Origin: Neobacillus sp. WH10 | GTDB taxonomy: Bacteria; Bacillota; Bacilli; Bacillales; Cytobacillaceae | Direction of reading: 5' to 3' | Length of the DNA: 64,000 nucleotides | Assembly: GCF_030123405.1 (NCBI RefSeq) | Contig: NZ_CP126110.1 | Coordinates: 4,340,001 to 4,404,000 of the forward strand | The notes under the pieces: model-generated | Database searches by the model: none | What the model was told of the DNA's origin: nothing | Seen by the model: only the letters and a program-made list of their open reading frames with translations | In this document: positions 16,268 through 25,607 of the stretch, piece after piece | Layout: every line of letters starts with the position of its first letter | Numbering within the stretch: the first letter of the stretch is position 1 | Program-made: the position numbers and the translations under genes

Positions 16268-17491
16268 TTATCTGTTGATCTTAACTGTTTTTGTTGTTTC
16301 TACTGTTACTTTTCCACTCTTAATCACAAATAATCTTGTTGGGAGATCAATAACAGCATTTGTTACAGATTCTGTATCAAGTAATACCAAATTTGCTTTT
16401 TTGCCCACTTCAATTCCATAATCATCTAAACCAAGAGCTTTTGCCGGATTCGTTGTAATCATTGGCAATACAGTTGGTAGATCAGCAGCACCGCCAAGAT
16501 GTGCTGTTGGAATAGCAAGCATCGCTGTTTGAATAACGTCACCTGTTCCATAAGGAGTGAATGGGTTGCGAATATTATTCGTACCAATACACATATTCAC
16601 TCCGCCATCACGCAAAGCACGAACAGGAGTTAAAGTACGGCGAACATTGTATTCATCATGTCTTCCGCCTAAATGAAGGTCAGTTGCCGGCAAGCTCATC
16701 ACACTAATTTGCGCTTCTGCCATCTTTTTAATAATTGGTTCTAAACGTTCCTTTGGTAATGCACCAAGGGCAGTTAAATGGCCGACTGATACTCGTCCAA
16801 CATAGCCTTCTGCAATCGTTTTGTCGCAAACATATTCAATCGTAATTCCATCTGCATCATCTTTAAAGTCTTGATGGAAATCAATTGGCTTATTGTATTT
16901 TTTCGCAATTTCAAATACAAGATCAATATGCTTATCCCAAGGAGTATCATTATAAGGGATTCCACCAACGACATCAGCACCCATCTCCATTGCTTTGTAC
17001 ATCATTTCTTCAGTACCAGGAGCTTTTAGAATTCCTTCTTGCGGGAATGCTACGACTTGCATGTCAACAAGATCTTTGTATTTTTCTTTAAGACCCATAA
17101 CCACTTCAAAACCAGTCATACCTTGTGAAGGGTCAAATTCCGAATGAGTACGGATGTTTGTTGTACCATTCATAATTAGCATTTCTAATGTACGTTCAGC
17201 TCGGTCAATAATATCCTCTTTTGTAAAAGTTGGTTTTAATTGAGCAGTTACTGATAGAGCTTCTTGTAATGTCCCGGATTTGTTTGGAAGTCTGTCAGCA
17301 ATAAGCGCTTTATCTAAATGAATGTGACTTTCAACAAGACCTGGAATTAAAACCTTTCCGTTTGCCTCGATGACACGAGCTGCATCAGCATCAATTTGAT
17401 TTTCAATCGCAACGATTTTACCATCTTTGATTGCGATATCCTTCAATTCTTGTCCATCTTGAAGCTTCGCTTTTTTGATCAAAATATCCAT
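16268..17491 (-). CDS. cytosine-deaminase-like amidohydrolase with altered active site
   Basis: This 407-residue amidohydrolase-superfamily protein most resembles the CodA/AtzC group. Metal ligands HxH (H56, H58) in SHIHLDKAL, H206 in DFHQDF and H238 in GHLTALG are kept. Two positions differ from E. coli CodA. The catalytic Glu expected three residues after H206 (HCDE in CodA) is Phe 209. The metal-ligand Asp of the GHDD motif is Asn 305 in GTNN. Cytosine deamination is therefore doubtful; ring opening, another hydrolysis or a binding role are alternatives. It is the last gene of the fdrA-allG-allH-arcC-transporter operon, and may supply the ureido substrate for that pathway. Cytoplasmic. Confidence 0.8.
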   Translation of the reverse strand: MDILIKKAKLQDGQELKDIAIKDGKIVAIENQIDADAARVIEANGKVLIPGLVESHIHLDKALIADRLPNKSGTLQEALSVTAQLKPTFTKEDIIDRAERTLEMLIMNGTTNIRTHSEFDPSQGMTGFEVVMGLKEKYKDLVDMQVVAFPQEGILKAPGTEEMMYKAMEMGADVVGGIPYNDTPWDKHIDLVFEIAKKYNKPIDFHQDFKDDADGITIEYVCDKTIAEGYVGRVSVGHLTALGALPKERLEPIIKKMAEAQISVMSLPATDLHLGGRHDEYNVRRTLTPVRALRDGGVNMCIGTNNIRNPFTPYGTGDVIQTAMLAIPTAHLGGAADLPTVLPMITTNPAKALGLDDYGIEVGKKANLVLLDTESVTNAVIDLPTRLFVIKSGKVTVETTKTVKINR

Positions 17492-17602
17492 TTGTTAAAC
17501 CTCCAATAACTTTTTTTTAAGTGAACTTGCAGCTGACATATTATAGGGCCATGCCAGTTGCAAGGTTTCAATTTGCCATTAAATTTATGCTTTAAATACT
17601 GT

Positions 17603-18961
17603 TTATCCAAATATGAAGGAGATCACAAGGAGAATAACCATTGCTCCTCCAACCCATTTTGCATTTCCTTTAACAACCTCAATAATTGGAATTTGGAATC
17701 CAGCAGATAATGCTTGCATCGTAATGTTTACAAAGCTTAATTGGCTTCCTAACCCAACGCCCATCGCAACGAATCCAAATGCAACTGGTGAAAATCCTAG
17801 TGAAACAGCCACTGGTAATACTAGACTAAGAATCGATCCAACATAAGCTCCCGCTGGAATCCCAACAAGAATCCCTGCTAATACAGCTGCTGGAACAACG
17901 ATAGAAGAAGGTGCGCTTTGTGCGATTCCTGCAATTACTTTAAATGCACCAGTGTCGCCAATAATATTGATAAATGATAGGAAAATACCTACTGCAAATA
18001 AACTTTTTAAAATATAAGTAGAGCCGTCCACCATTGCCTCAACGGATTGATTCACGTTAAATTTCGTGCAAACAAAGATTAAAATTAGCGTAATTACTGT
18101 ATACACTAAAGGTGTAATAAGAGGCGTTCCGATTGCTTTATTAATAAAAGGTCCGACGATAACAGCAGATAGAAGGAAAATAACTGGAATCGTAACTTTG
18201 AAAATTTGAGCGTTTGTCATGCCAGCGAATTCTGCGCTTTCTTCACCTTTAAAGATAATCTTACGTTTCTTCGCACCATAAAAACCGATGGCAATCGCAA
18301 GAAGAACAAAGCCAATCCAGAATAATCTCATTTCTGAAACATACTGATCAACCGGAATTCCGGAAAGTTTCGACACAATTCCCGATTCAAGGGAAGCGGG
18401 AGATGTTGTAAAAGAAACTGCTGCGGCAATGGACATTGCAGCAATTAATTCAGGAATCGCACCCACTGCTGCGAAAGCTAGTGGTGCAATAACCATGGCG
18501 CTACCTCCGCCAATACCGGACATATACGTTGCTGCAGCTTGCAAAATGACAATAAAGACAGCAAAATATTCAACCTTACCCTTAATTGCCCGACGAACTA
18601 ATGTCAGTGCCGCCGTGTACCCACCGGATTTAAAAACAGCCATCGCAATAGCGGAGTTAATAATTGGTACAGTAATAGAAAGCATGGTTGGAATTGTTTT
18701 AAGGAACTGATCATTAGCTTGTGCTAGGCCAATTCCACCAATGATCATCGCCAATGCCCCACCAACAAACCCTGCTGCTACCATGTCCACCTTCATAAAT
18801 AATAGCGCAAGAATGACAATTAATGGAATAATCACTACAAAAGCGTAGAATCCATGAGGTGTTTTCACTTCTGCAACTTTGTCTGCTGCAAATACTTGAG
18901 CACCGGATATAAGCATAAATAGTATGGAAGCTATCATTGCAAATATATTTCTCTTTTTCAT
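17603..18961 (-). CDS. membrane transporter, ion-transporter superfamily type
   Basis: This 452-residue protein has about 11-12 hydrophobic segments. It begins with a cleavable-looking signal (MKKRNIFAMIASILFMLISG...AFA), unusual for a permease. Glycine-rich re-entrant-like segments GIGGGSAMVIAPLAF and GIPAGAYVGSILSLVLPVAV, with a polar FTTSPASLES stretch, suggest a secondary carrier of the CitMHS/GntP/NhaC-like kind. It lies between carbamate kinase and the amidohydrolase, so it probably imports the pathway's substrate, perhaps an anionic or neutral ureido compound. The family placement is tentative and the substrate is unknown. Confidence 0.75.
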   Translation of the reverse strand: MKKRNIFAMIASILFMLISGAQVFAADKVAEVKTPHGFYAFVVIIPLIVILALLFMKVDMVAAGFVGGALAMIIGGIGLAQANDQFLKTIPTMLSITVPIINSAIAMAVFKSGGYTAALTLVRRAIKGKVEYFAVFIVILQAAATYMSGIGGGSAMVIAPLAFAAVGAIPELIAAMSIAAAVSFTTSPASLESGIVSKLSGIPVDQYVSEMRLFWIGFVLLAIAIGFYGAKKRKIIFKGEESAEFAGMTNAQIFKVTIPVIFLLSAVIVGPFINKAIGTPLITPLVYTVITLILIFVCTKFNVNQSVEAMVDGSTYILKSLFAVGIFLSFINIIGDTGAFKVIAGIAQSAPSSIVVPAAVLAGILVGIPAGAYVGSILSLVLPVAVSLGFSPVAFGFVAMGVGLGSQLSFVNITMQALSAGFQIPIIEVVKGNAKWVGGAMVILLVISFIFG

Positions 18962-18996
18962 GTTTGGTCTCCTTTGAATAATGCCGTAATGTTAGT

Positions 18997-19932
18997 TTAT
19001 AGAATTACGCGTGTTCCTGTTTTACCTTGAAGTGCATCTTGAAGTTTATCAATCGATGTAATAATGACATTTTTTCCGCCTTTGTTCAGAAACATAATCG
19101 CTGCTTCAATCTTTGGACCCATGCTGCCTTTAGGGAAATGACCTTCTTCCATATACCGAATTGCTTCATCAACAGTCATTTCAAACAGATTTTGTTGATT
19201 TGGCGTTCCGAAATGAATGGCTACTTGTTCAACACCAGTTAGGATAAATAGATAATCAGCATTAATTTCAGCTGCTAATAGCGCACTTGCAAAGTCTTTA
19301 TCAATTACTGCTGCTACTCCCTCAAGCTTACCGTTTTCCTCAACTACTGGAATCCCGCCGCCGCCAGCTGTAATTACTGTAATGTCTTTATTAAGCAAAG
19401 CCTCAATGGCTTCTTTTTCAACAATTTTTATTGGTTTTGGCGAAGGAACCACACGTCTGTAGCCTCTACCACTGTCTTCAATAAAGGTAAGATTCTCTTG
19501 CTTAACTATTTCTTCCATTTCTTCTTTAGAATAAAATGGACCAATTGGCTTGGTAGGGTTTTCAAAAGCAGGATCCTCTTTTGAAACAATTGCCTGTGTA
19601 ACAACAGTAGCAACTGTTTTATTAATTTTACGCTCAACCATTTTATTGTTAAATGCTTGCTGAATTAAATATCCCAAGTTTCCTTGAGTTTCTGCATCAC
19701 AAACATCTAAAGGATATGATGGAACCACTGATTCCGCCATTTTGGATTTAATTAATGTATTCCCCACTTGTGGGCCATTGCCATGAGTGATAACAACTGT
19801 GTTTCCTTCTTCGATCAATCCAAGAACAGGTTCACAGCTTTCATAAATATTTTGTTGCTGCTCCTCAATGGTACCCTTTTGTCCCTCTTTGATGATTGCA
19901 TTTCCTCCGATAGCAAGGACAATTTTACTCAC
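18997..19932 (-). CDS. arcC: carbamate kinase
   Basis: This 311-residue enzyme matches carbamate kinase in length and motifs: LAIGGNAI near the N-terminus, VITHGNGPQVG, TAGGGGIPV and KGSMGPKIEAA. It makes ATP from carbamoyl phosphate and ADP, releasing carbamate (CO2 plus ammonia). GTG at 19932, five bases after AGAGGTG, is chosen over an upstream TTG that lies in front of the ribosome site. No arginine deiminase or ornithine carbamoyltransferase is near. Its carbamoyl phosphate therefore presumably comes from the FdrA/AllG/AllH proteins encoded just upstream, as for E. coli AllK. The 289 bases between it and the DUF2877 gene are AT-rich and hold no gene I can see. Confidence 0.93.
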   Translation of the reverse strand: MSKIVLAIGGNAIIKEGQKGTIEEQQQNIYESCEPVLGLIEEGNTVVITHGNGPQVGNTLIKSKMAESVVPSYPLDVCDAETQGNLGYLIQQAFNNKMVERKINKTVATVVTQAIVSKEDPAFENPTKPIGPFYSKEEMEEIVKQENLTFIEDSGRGYRRVVPSPKPIKIVEKEAIEALLNKDITVITAGGGGIPVVEENGKLEGVAAVIDKDFASALLAAEINADYLFILTGVEQVAIHFGTPNQQNLFEMTVDEAIRYMEEGHFPKGSMGPKIEAAIMFLNKGGKNVIITSIDKLQDALQGKTGTRVIL

Positions 19933-20221
19933 ACTAACACCTCTTTGTAGTAACAATTTTTTAGATAGCCTATCTACTTATAGTTTAGGATAGAAAACCT
20001 TATTATCAAATTAACAAACCATAAAAAATAAACGTGTTATTCATAAAAAAGATTAAAAAAACATAACAAAACTATTTTGGATTACATTGGAATATCCTAT
20101 AAACCTTGTTTTGTCGCTTTTTTTTAATCACGTAACATTAAAAGCATTAATAAAAAAATGTCAAAAAAATTTCATTTATTTCTTCGTATACCGAAATATC
20201 CCCAGTGTAAAATGGATGTTT

Positions 20222-21124
20222 CTAGAAGTGTTCGATAACTTTATGAAAAGCCAGCATTCCAACAAGAATGCCAAACATTGTATCCAATCCTGAACTATGC
20301 CCCACCTCTAGGAGCCGTTTATATGCACCATCGGATAACCAAGGTTTATTTGACCCGATTAAATTTATTAAGTCTGTAACTGTCGAACTAAACTCTTGTT
20401 TTAATGCATAACGCAAATATTCTTTACTCACATCTGTTGTAATTGGTTCCTTTTCAACCAAATCCGATAATTTCTTAAAGAATTTATCTGGTAGAAAATG
20501 AGTTATGGAGTCAAATGCCAGTATTCCAACCATTATGTCATCACCAGATGGGGTTAGGCCCTTCCCCCTCCCTAGAATAAAGCGAAGTGTTTTCTCTAGT
20601 AGAGATGGATCATTCGTTAAAATAGCATCAATCAGCCAAAGAATAAATTGCTCCTCTTTCGACCAATTAATATAAGAAATATCTGCATATTTCATAAAAA
20701 ACTCACCAATATTAATTTCGAGCCCAGTCGATTGATCATGAGTACTTAACAATGTTTTAAGATTTGCAAATTGATCTTTAAATAAATTGTTTATATTAAC
20801 GGGATACAGTTCGTTTTTAAAAATGGTGCCATTTTTCAAGCTTATCGACATTTCTGTGAATTCTAATTTTAATATTTCCTCATTCCAGAAAACGTTTTCG
20901 TTGATAGTAAGATGTGAAATAGCTCTTGATGTATCTTCAGAAGTAAGATGGATTCCAAATGGAAGTAAGCCATTCTTTTTAGTACCGATAAAAATTAGCG
21001 AGTCCCCCATTTTAATATTAAATCCGTTGGCAAAAATACTATGAACTTTTCCAATGTTTTTTTCACAAAGAAGAAGGGGAATAAGATAACTATATTCCCC
21101 TCCAAAAAATGTATTTTTATACAT
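20222..21124 (-). CDS. allH: DUF2877 protein, AllH-type oxamate carbamoyltransferase subunit
   Basis: This 300-residue protein matches the DUF2877 family (E. coli YlbF, renamed AllH). The C-terminal half has the family signature GRGKGLTPSGDDIMVGIL followed by HSSGLDTMFGILVGM. The ATG touches the stop codon of the preceding DUF1116 gene with no gap, so translation is coupled. In E. coli the FdrA, YlbE and YlbF homologues act together as oxamate carbamoyltransferase in anaerobic allantoin use. Here no allantoin genes are present, so the true acceptor or donor may be another ureido compound. Confidence 0.85.
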   Translation of the reverse strand: MYKNTFFGGEYSYLIPLLLCEKNIGKVHSIFANGFNIKMGDSLIFIGTKKNGLLPFGIHLTSEDTSRAISHLTINENVFWNEEILKLEFTEMSISLKNGTIFKNELYPVNINNLFKDQFANLKTLLSTHDQSTGLEINIGEFFMKYADISYINWSKEEQFILWLIDAILTNDPSLLEKTLRFILGRGKGLTPSGDDIMVGILAFDSITHFLPDKFFKKLSDLVEKEPITTDVSKEYLRYALKQEFSSTVTDLINLIGSNKPWLSDGAYKRLLEVGHSSGLDTMFGILVGMLAFHKVIEHF

Positions 21125-22399
21125 TTATTCTGCCTCGATTAAACCAAGCTTTACTGCATACGCTTCAATTGCTTTTTCAAAACATGCTAAAGGTGCACGT
21201 ACCGTACCAGCACCGATTTGTCCAACACCTGCTTCTTTATGAGCAATTCCTGTGTTAATGACTGGTTCAATTCCTGTTTCAACAACCTTCCTTGCATCAA
21301 TACCAAGGCATGCACCTTGGAAATCCCAAGTTGGAATTGTAAAGTTAGGGTTTTGGTCGATACAAATTTCCATCATATCATTGCTAGTTCTTAACGCATC
21401 GTCAAATCCGCCTGCACCAACGAAACGTGTTACGCCTGGGGCAGCAACCATGGCAAATCCGCCGACACCGAATGTTTCCGTAATGGCACTGTCTCCCATG
21501 TCAGGACTAGCCATTTCTTGAGTATAGCCAGTGAAGAATAAGCCTTGCGGTGTATTTACTGGTGCCGTAAACCATTGGTCACCCATACCACTAATCCGGA
21601 TTCCAAATTCATATCCGTTCCGGCACATAGCTGTTACTACGGTACCGTGTTGGATAGTTCTAGCTGCGTCCATAACAGCTTTACTTGTAGCCATCGCAAT
21701 GTTTAAGAAAAATTGATCAGTGTCTGCAAGGAATTTAATGACATCTTGCTTTTCCTTTTCGGTTACATCTGTTTGCAAAATAAATGGCGCAAGTTCTTTT
21801 AAGAAAATTAACGAAGCTGCAATATTACGTTGGTGGAATTCATCTCCCATTGTAATCGCTTTGGCAATCATAACGTTGATGTTTAATCCATCACCTTTTA
21901 CTTTAAGTGCTTTAGAGATGGTAGGAGCAAGTACATCTCTCATCCACGCAAGACGATTCGTCACCTCTTCTGAATAAGCACCGAAGCGAAGTACCGCACC
22001 AATTCCTTCATTCATCGTACAATATGCAGTGTTACCTTGTTCACGGTTTTCAACTACAAGAACAGGCATACTACCTGAAGTGATTCCGCCCATTGGGCCG
22101 ACAGCATTTACATGGTGACATGGAATAAATTCCACTTCGCCGTTTTTAAGCATTGCAACTGCCTCATCAGCGTTCCCCGCCCATCCTTCAAAAAGGGCAG
22201 CTCCAATACATGACCCTTGCATTGGGCTTGGCATGTTTTCCCACTTGATTGGTGGACCTGCATGGAGCAGGACTTTCCCGTTTAATTCCTTAATAACTGA
22301 TTTGGCAGGAACCACATCTACTAAAAAAGGGGCGCCGGCAACAACTTTATCGATTACCGCTCTATTTGCTTCATCAATTGTTTTATAAGATCCGTACAT
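21125..22399 (-). CDS. allG: DUF1116 protein, AllG-type oxamate carbamoyltransferase subunit
   Basis: This 424-residue protein matches the DUF1116 family (E. coli YlbE, renamed AllG). Recognisable stretches include LLHAGPPIKWENMPSPMQG near the N-terminus, HHVNAVGPMGGITSGSMPV in the middle and the glycine-rich FGVGGFAMVAAPGV in the C-terminal half. A GGAGGAAAG site precedes the ATG. It lies between fdrA and the DUF2877 gene, the conserved order for this trio. The likely reaction is phosphorolysis of a carbamoyl (ureido) substrate to carbamoyl phosphate together with its two partners. Confidence 0.87.
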   Translation of the reverse strand: MYGSYKTIDEANRAVIDKVVAGAPFLVDVVPAKSVIKELNGKVLLHAGPPIKWENMPSPMQGSCIGAALFEGWAGNADEAVAMLKNGEVEFIPCHHVNAVGPMGGITSGSMPVLVVENREQGNTAYCTMNEGIGAVLRFGAYSEEVTNRLAWMRDVLAPTISKALKVKGDGLNINVMIAKAITMGDEFHQRNIAASLIFLKELAPFILQTDVTEKEKQDVIKFLADTDQFFLNIAMATSKAVMDAARTIQHGTVVTAMCRNGYEFGIRISGMGDQWFTAPVNTPQGLFFTGYTQEMASPDMGDSAITETFGVGGFAMVAAPGVTRFVGAGGFDDALRTSNDMMEICIDQNPNFTIPTWDFQGACLGIDARKVVETGIEPVINTGIAHKEAGVGQIGAGTVRAPLACFEKAIEAYAVKLGLIEAE

Positions 22400-22463
22400 T
22401 TTGCTTTCCTCCAGATAATTATTTCATTATTACATCGCAAGCTTGAAAAACTTTTCACAAAGA

Positions 22464-24212
22464 TTAACGAAGTAAAGCTAAGATTTTGCGCATTCTTTCA
22501 TTTCCGCCTGCAACTGGACGCCAGTCGAACTGAACAACCGTACCACCATTTTCCGTAATGGCATTGGTAAATTTCTTCAAACCAACATTAATAACACTTG
22601 GCTTTTCGTTTAATAATTTTTCGATTGCAGGACAAACAGTTAAATCTTGTTTTTCATATACTTTGCTAGCAGGTTTCATTTCTTTATCTGCTTCTTTTAA
22701 ATCGATACCGAGCATTGCAAGTGCTGTACGAACAGCTTGGTTGTTGCTATCTCGTAAAATGACGCCAGCATTTGCTAACTTATTTTTTTGATCCTGGTAA
22801 CCTTGCGGATCTTGCTCTGTTCCACAAACCGTTCCGACAAAATAAATATTTTTTCCGTTTTTCTTTGATTCGTTTTGAATCTCTTCAATAGCTGGGATTA
22901 ATTCACTTGCCATATCATCATGAGATCCATAACCAAGAACAACATCAAAAAGGATAATGGCTGTCTTCTCATCCTGTGCAGCTTTTTTAAAGTATTGAAC
23001 TCTTGTTTCAGGATCAATCATTGGATGTGGTTTTCCTTGTGTATAAATATCATCACCAAGGTCAGCCACTTCAAAGCCGTTAACTTTTAGTAAGTAGCCC
23101 TCTTCTGCGTGTTCGGACTTTCCTAACCCGAAAGCTCTGCTGATTAGATTAGCAGCTTCATACCCAAGTGTACCGCCTGAATATAGTCCTTTGATCGTTG
23201 TTTGTTCTGGTTTCAAGTCAACAGCTGGCACTTCAGAAGTAAGCAAATTATAGTTTGCTTTAACAGGATTTCCCTTAGCAAGATCAACAGCAATCAATGC
23301 TGTTTCTTCAAGCGTATGTGCGTAGTGGACATTTCCTTCATGTGAATGTGGAGCTTCTCCTAAGAAAATAGCAACCACCGGTTTTGATAAACCCTGAAGT
23401 AAGTTCACCACTTGGTCACGCACTTCTTTTGCAGGCGGCTTAGAAATTACAGCAATAACTTCTGTCTGTTTGTGTGCTTCTAATCCTTTAATAGCGTCCA
23501 TCATGGTAATCGCACCAACGGTTTCAGATAAGTCACGTCCACCAGTTCCGATTGCATGGCTTACGCCGCCGCCAATGCGATCAATAATTGTAGACACTTC
23601 TTGTATACCTGTACCAGATGCTCCGACAATCCCAATATTTCCTTGTCTTACAATATTCGCAAAGGCCATAGGAACACCCGTTTGAATTCCGGTACCACAG
23701 TCAGGACCCATTACAAGCAAACCTTTTTCGTGGGCTTTTTGTTTGATACGAAGTTCATCTTCGATTTTTACGTTATCACTGAAAATAAAAGCATGTAATC
23801 CGTTATTAAGTGCTTTTTCAGCTTCTTCTGCAGCATATTGTCCTGGAACTGAAATGATCGCCATATTTGCACTAGGTAGTGCTTTAAGCGCTTTATCCCA
23901 AGTACGAACTGATTCAAATTCCTGCTTTGTGTTGCTGATTGCTTGATTTTTTAAGTAATTATCAACTTCTTCAAGAACTTCGGGAATTTTGTCTTCCGAA
24001 TCAGTATCAACAACAATACACATATCATTTGCGGCCGCTTTTTCTAATTCTTCTGTATGAAGACCGGCAGTTTTAAATATATCCTTATTAGCCGGGGTTC
24101 CCATCATAATTTGAACCTTATTTACACCTTCCATTGTCGATACCTTATTTGTGAGAAGCATTAGGTTAACGGAATCCTGGTAGGAGTTTTCTTTAATAAT
24201 GGTATAAAGCAT
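22464..24212 (-). CDS. fdrA: FdrA/AllF protein, oxamate carbamoyltransferase subunit
   Basis: This 582-residue protein resembles E. coli FdrA, which has the fold of a succinyl-CoA synthetase alpha-type CoA-binding unit plus a ligase-like region. The CoA/nucleotide-binding pattern IGIVGASGTGIQEVSTII and the following GTGGRDLSETVG segment are clear. GSHDDMASELIPAIEE lies in the second half. ATG at 24212 is used because the earlier GTG lies inside the AGAGGTG site. It is the first gene of the operon that runs through allG, allH and arcC to the transporter and amidohydrolase. The operon's genes line up as carbamoyl transfer, then ATP formation, with import and hydrolysis. Confidence 0.88.
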   Translation of the reverse strand: MLYTIIKENSYQDSVNLMLLTNKVSTMEGVNKVQIMMGTPANKDIFKTAGLHTEELEKAAANDMCIVVDTDSEDKIPEVLEEVDNYLKNQAISNTKQEFESVRTWDKALKALPSANMAIISVPGQYAAEEAEKALNNGLHAFIFSDNVKIEDELRIKQKAHEKGLLVMGPDCGTGIQTGVPMAFANIVRQGNIGIVGASGTGIQEVSTIIDRIGGGVSHAIGTGGRDLSETVGAITMMDAIKGLEAHKQTEVIAVISKPPAKEVRDQVVNLLQGLSKPVVAIFLGEAPHSHEGNVHYAHTLEETALIAVDLAKGNPVKANYNLLTSEVPAVDLKPEQTTIKGLYSGGTLGYEAANLISRAFGLGKSEHAEEGYLLKVNGFEVADLGDDIYTQGKPHPMIDPETRVQYFKKAAQDEKTAIILFDVVLGYGSHDDMASELIPAIEEIQNESKKNGKNIYFVGTVCGTEQDPQGYQDQKNKLANAGVILRDSNNQAVRTALAMLGIDLKEADKEMKPASKVYEKQDLTVCPAIEKLLNEKPSVINVGLKKFTNAITENGGTVVQFDWRPVAGGNERMRKILALLR

Positions 24213-24575
24213 AACTAGATGCACCTCTTTTATTAGTAATAGTGTTTCCGTTTTTTAGGAACGGACTCACTCAGTTCTTTACTATCCAATGGTAATCGTT
24301 TTCCCATTGCATTGTAATAAAAAATACAGGTAAGGCATTAAAAATTCGTTAAATTTTTCGAATTTAGTTATTTCCCTTTACTTCGCTATGATACATTTAT
24401 TCATAGTGTCTGTTTCCACTGTTTACACAGCCTAAGTCAGCTTTCTTGGCTGCAAATCCTCTATCTTATTATCCAGGTAACTAAAAGAATATTTTAATCG
24501 TTATTGTTCACATTAATTAAGGAGTAATATTTTTGTGTGGCGATTATTTTAGGAAGAAGTGTGTGAAACCGAAAG
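24213..24575. other. divergent intergenic region between fdrA and an esterase gene
   Basis: No gene is seen. Close to fdrA there is a small inverted repeat, TCCGTT...AACGGA (24247-24265), in the expected fdrA leader. The rest is AT-rich and must hold divergent promoters for fdrA and the esterase, but I could not pick a convincing -35/-10 pair. No exact TnrA or GlnR palindrome and no sigma-54 motif were seen. Confidence 0.4.
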
Positions 24576-25445
24576 ATGAAAACAACAATTGTATACAAAA
24601 GCACAGATAGTTTTGAGATTATGGCTGATTTTTATCCTGTTTCCTTAAAAAATAGCCCAGTAGTCCTCTATATTCACGGCGGCGGTTTGTTTTGGGGCTC
24701 ACGCGAGGATATGAAGAAAGAGCAGATTGATTTGTATCTTTCTGCAGGTATTAATGTATTCTCAATTGATTATCGATTAGCGCCCGAAACGAAACTATCT
24801 GAAATTATTGCAGATATCGCTGACGCGCTAAAATGGCTCGAAAACACAGGACATCAGGAATTTAGCTACGATCCAAGAAATATAGCAGTGATTGGAAGTT
24901 CAGCAGGTGCCTATCTGGCCCTAATGACAGGGACATTTAAAAACAACCCAAAAGCAATTGTCTCATTTTACGGATATGGTGATATTACTGGAGACTGGGC
25001 AGCAAAACCGAGTCCTCACTATCAAAGAATGACAGTCGTACCGAAAGAGCTGGCAAAAATGCTCATCTCAAATAAGGTTATTACAGTCGGACCGATTGAG
25101 AAACGATATGCTATTTACATGTATGCTAGACAGCAAGGAGTTTGGATTGAGGAAATAAGCGGTATAAATCCATTAATAAAGAAGGATGAACTGGCAAAGT
25201 ATTGCCCACTTCAATCTATCAATCCTGAATATCCACCAACCTTGCTTTTGCATGGAACCATGGATGAAGATGTTCCGTATGAGCAATCCGTTCTTATGTC
25301 AGATGCGCTGCAAACAGCTGGAGTGGAAAATAAGTTAATTACAATTCCTAATGGCAAGCATGTATTTGATGAGGATTGGCAAAACCCGGTGGTCAAAGAA
25401 GCCTTTACTGAAGTCATCCAATTCTTACGGAAACATCTTGGTTAA
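24576..25445 (+). CDS. alpha/beta hydrolase, hormone-sensitive-lipase-type esterase
   Basis: This 289-residue hydrolase has the oxyanion-hole motif HGGG (in YIHGGGLFWGS), the nucleophile elbow GSSAGA, a likely Asp in HGTMDEDVPYE and the terminal His in GKHVF, the usual Ser-Asp-His order. It has no signal peptide, so it should act in the cytoplasm on a small ester or amide. The ribosome site is weak. It is transcribed away from fdrA, sharing its upstream region, and a strong terminator follows. A role in the same pathway is possible but unsupported beyond position. Confidence 0.82.
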   Translation: MKTTIVYKSTDSFEIMADFYPVSLKNSPVVLYIHGGGLFWGSREDMKKEQIDLYLSAGINVFSIDYRLAPETKLSEIIADIADALKWLENTGHQEFSYDPRNIAVIGSSAGAYLALMTGTFKNNPKAIVSFYGYGDITGDWAAKPSPHYQRMTVVPKELAKMLISNKVITVGPIEKRYAIYMYARQQGVWIEEISGINPLIKKDELAKYCPLQSINPEYPPTLLLHGTMDEDVPYEQSVLMSDALQTAGVENKLITIPNGKHVFDEDWQNPVVKEAFTEVIQFLRKHLG

Positions 25446-25520
25446 ACAATGGCTAACTTCAGCCCTTGTTTTTCCTTATTGACAGCATGATTATTTCTTG
25501 TAAAAAGAAAATAGATATAA

Positions 25521-25562
25521 AAAAGCAGTGGATCCCATTTTTTTGGAATCCACTGTTTTTTT
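25521..25562. terminator. bidirectional terminator between convergent genes
   Basis: GCAGTGGATCCC and GGAATCCACTG form an imperfect stem with a T-run loop. It is followed by seven T on the plus strand and by TTTTTTA on the minus strand. It serves both the esterase and the cell-wall hydrolase genes. Confidence 0.85.
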
Positions 25563-25607
25563 GTTTAAAATACTTTTTATTAGATAAACTATACATTATA
25601 TAGGAAT

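Noticed and set aside
18997..19932. Arginine deiminase pathway assignment for the carbamate kinase
   Set aside because: No arginine deiminase, ornithine carbamoyltransferase or arginine/ornithine antiporter is nearby; the adjacent genes are the FdrA/AllG/AllH set.
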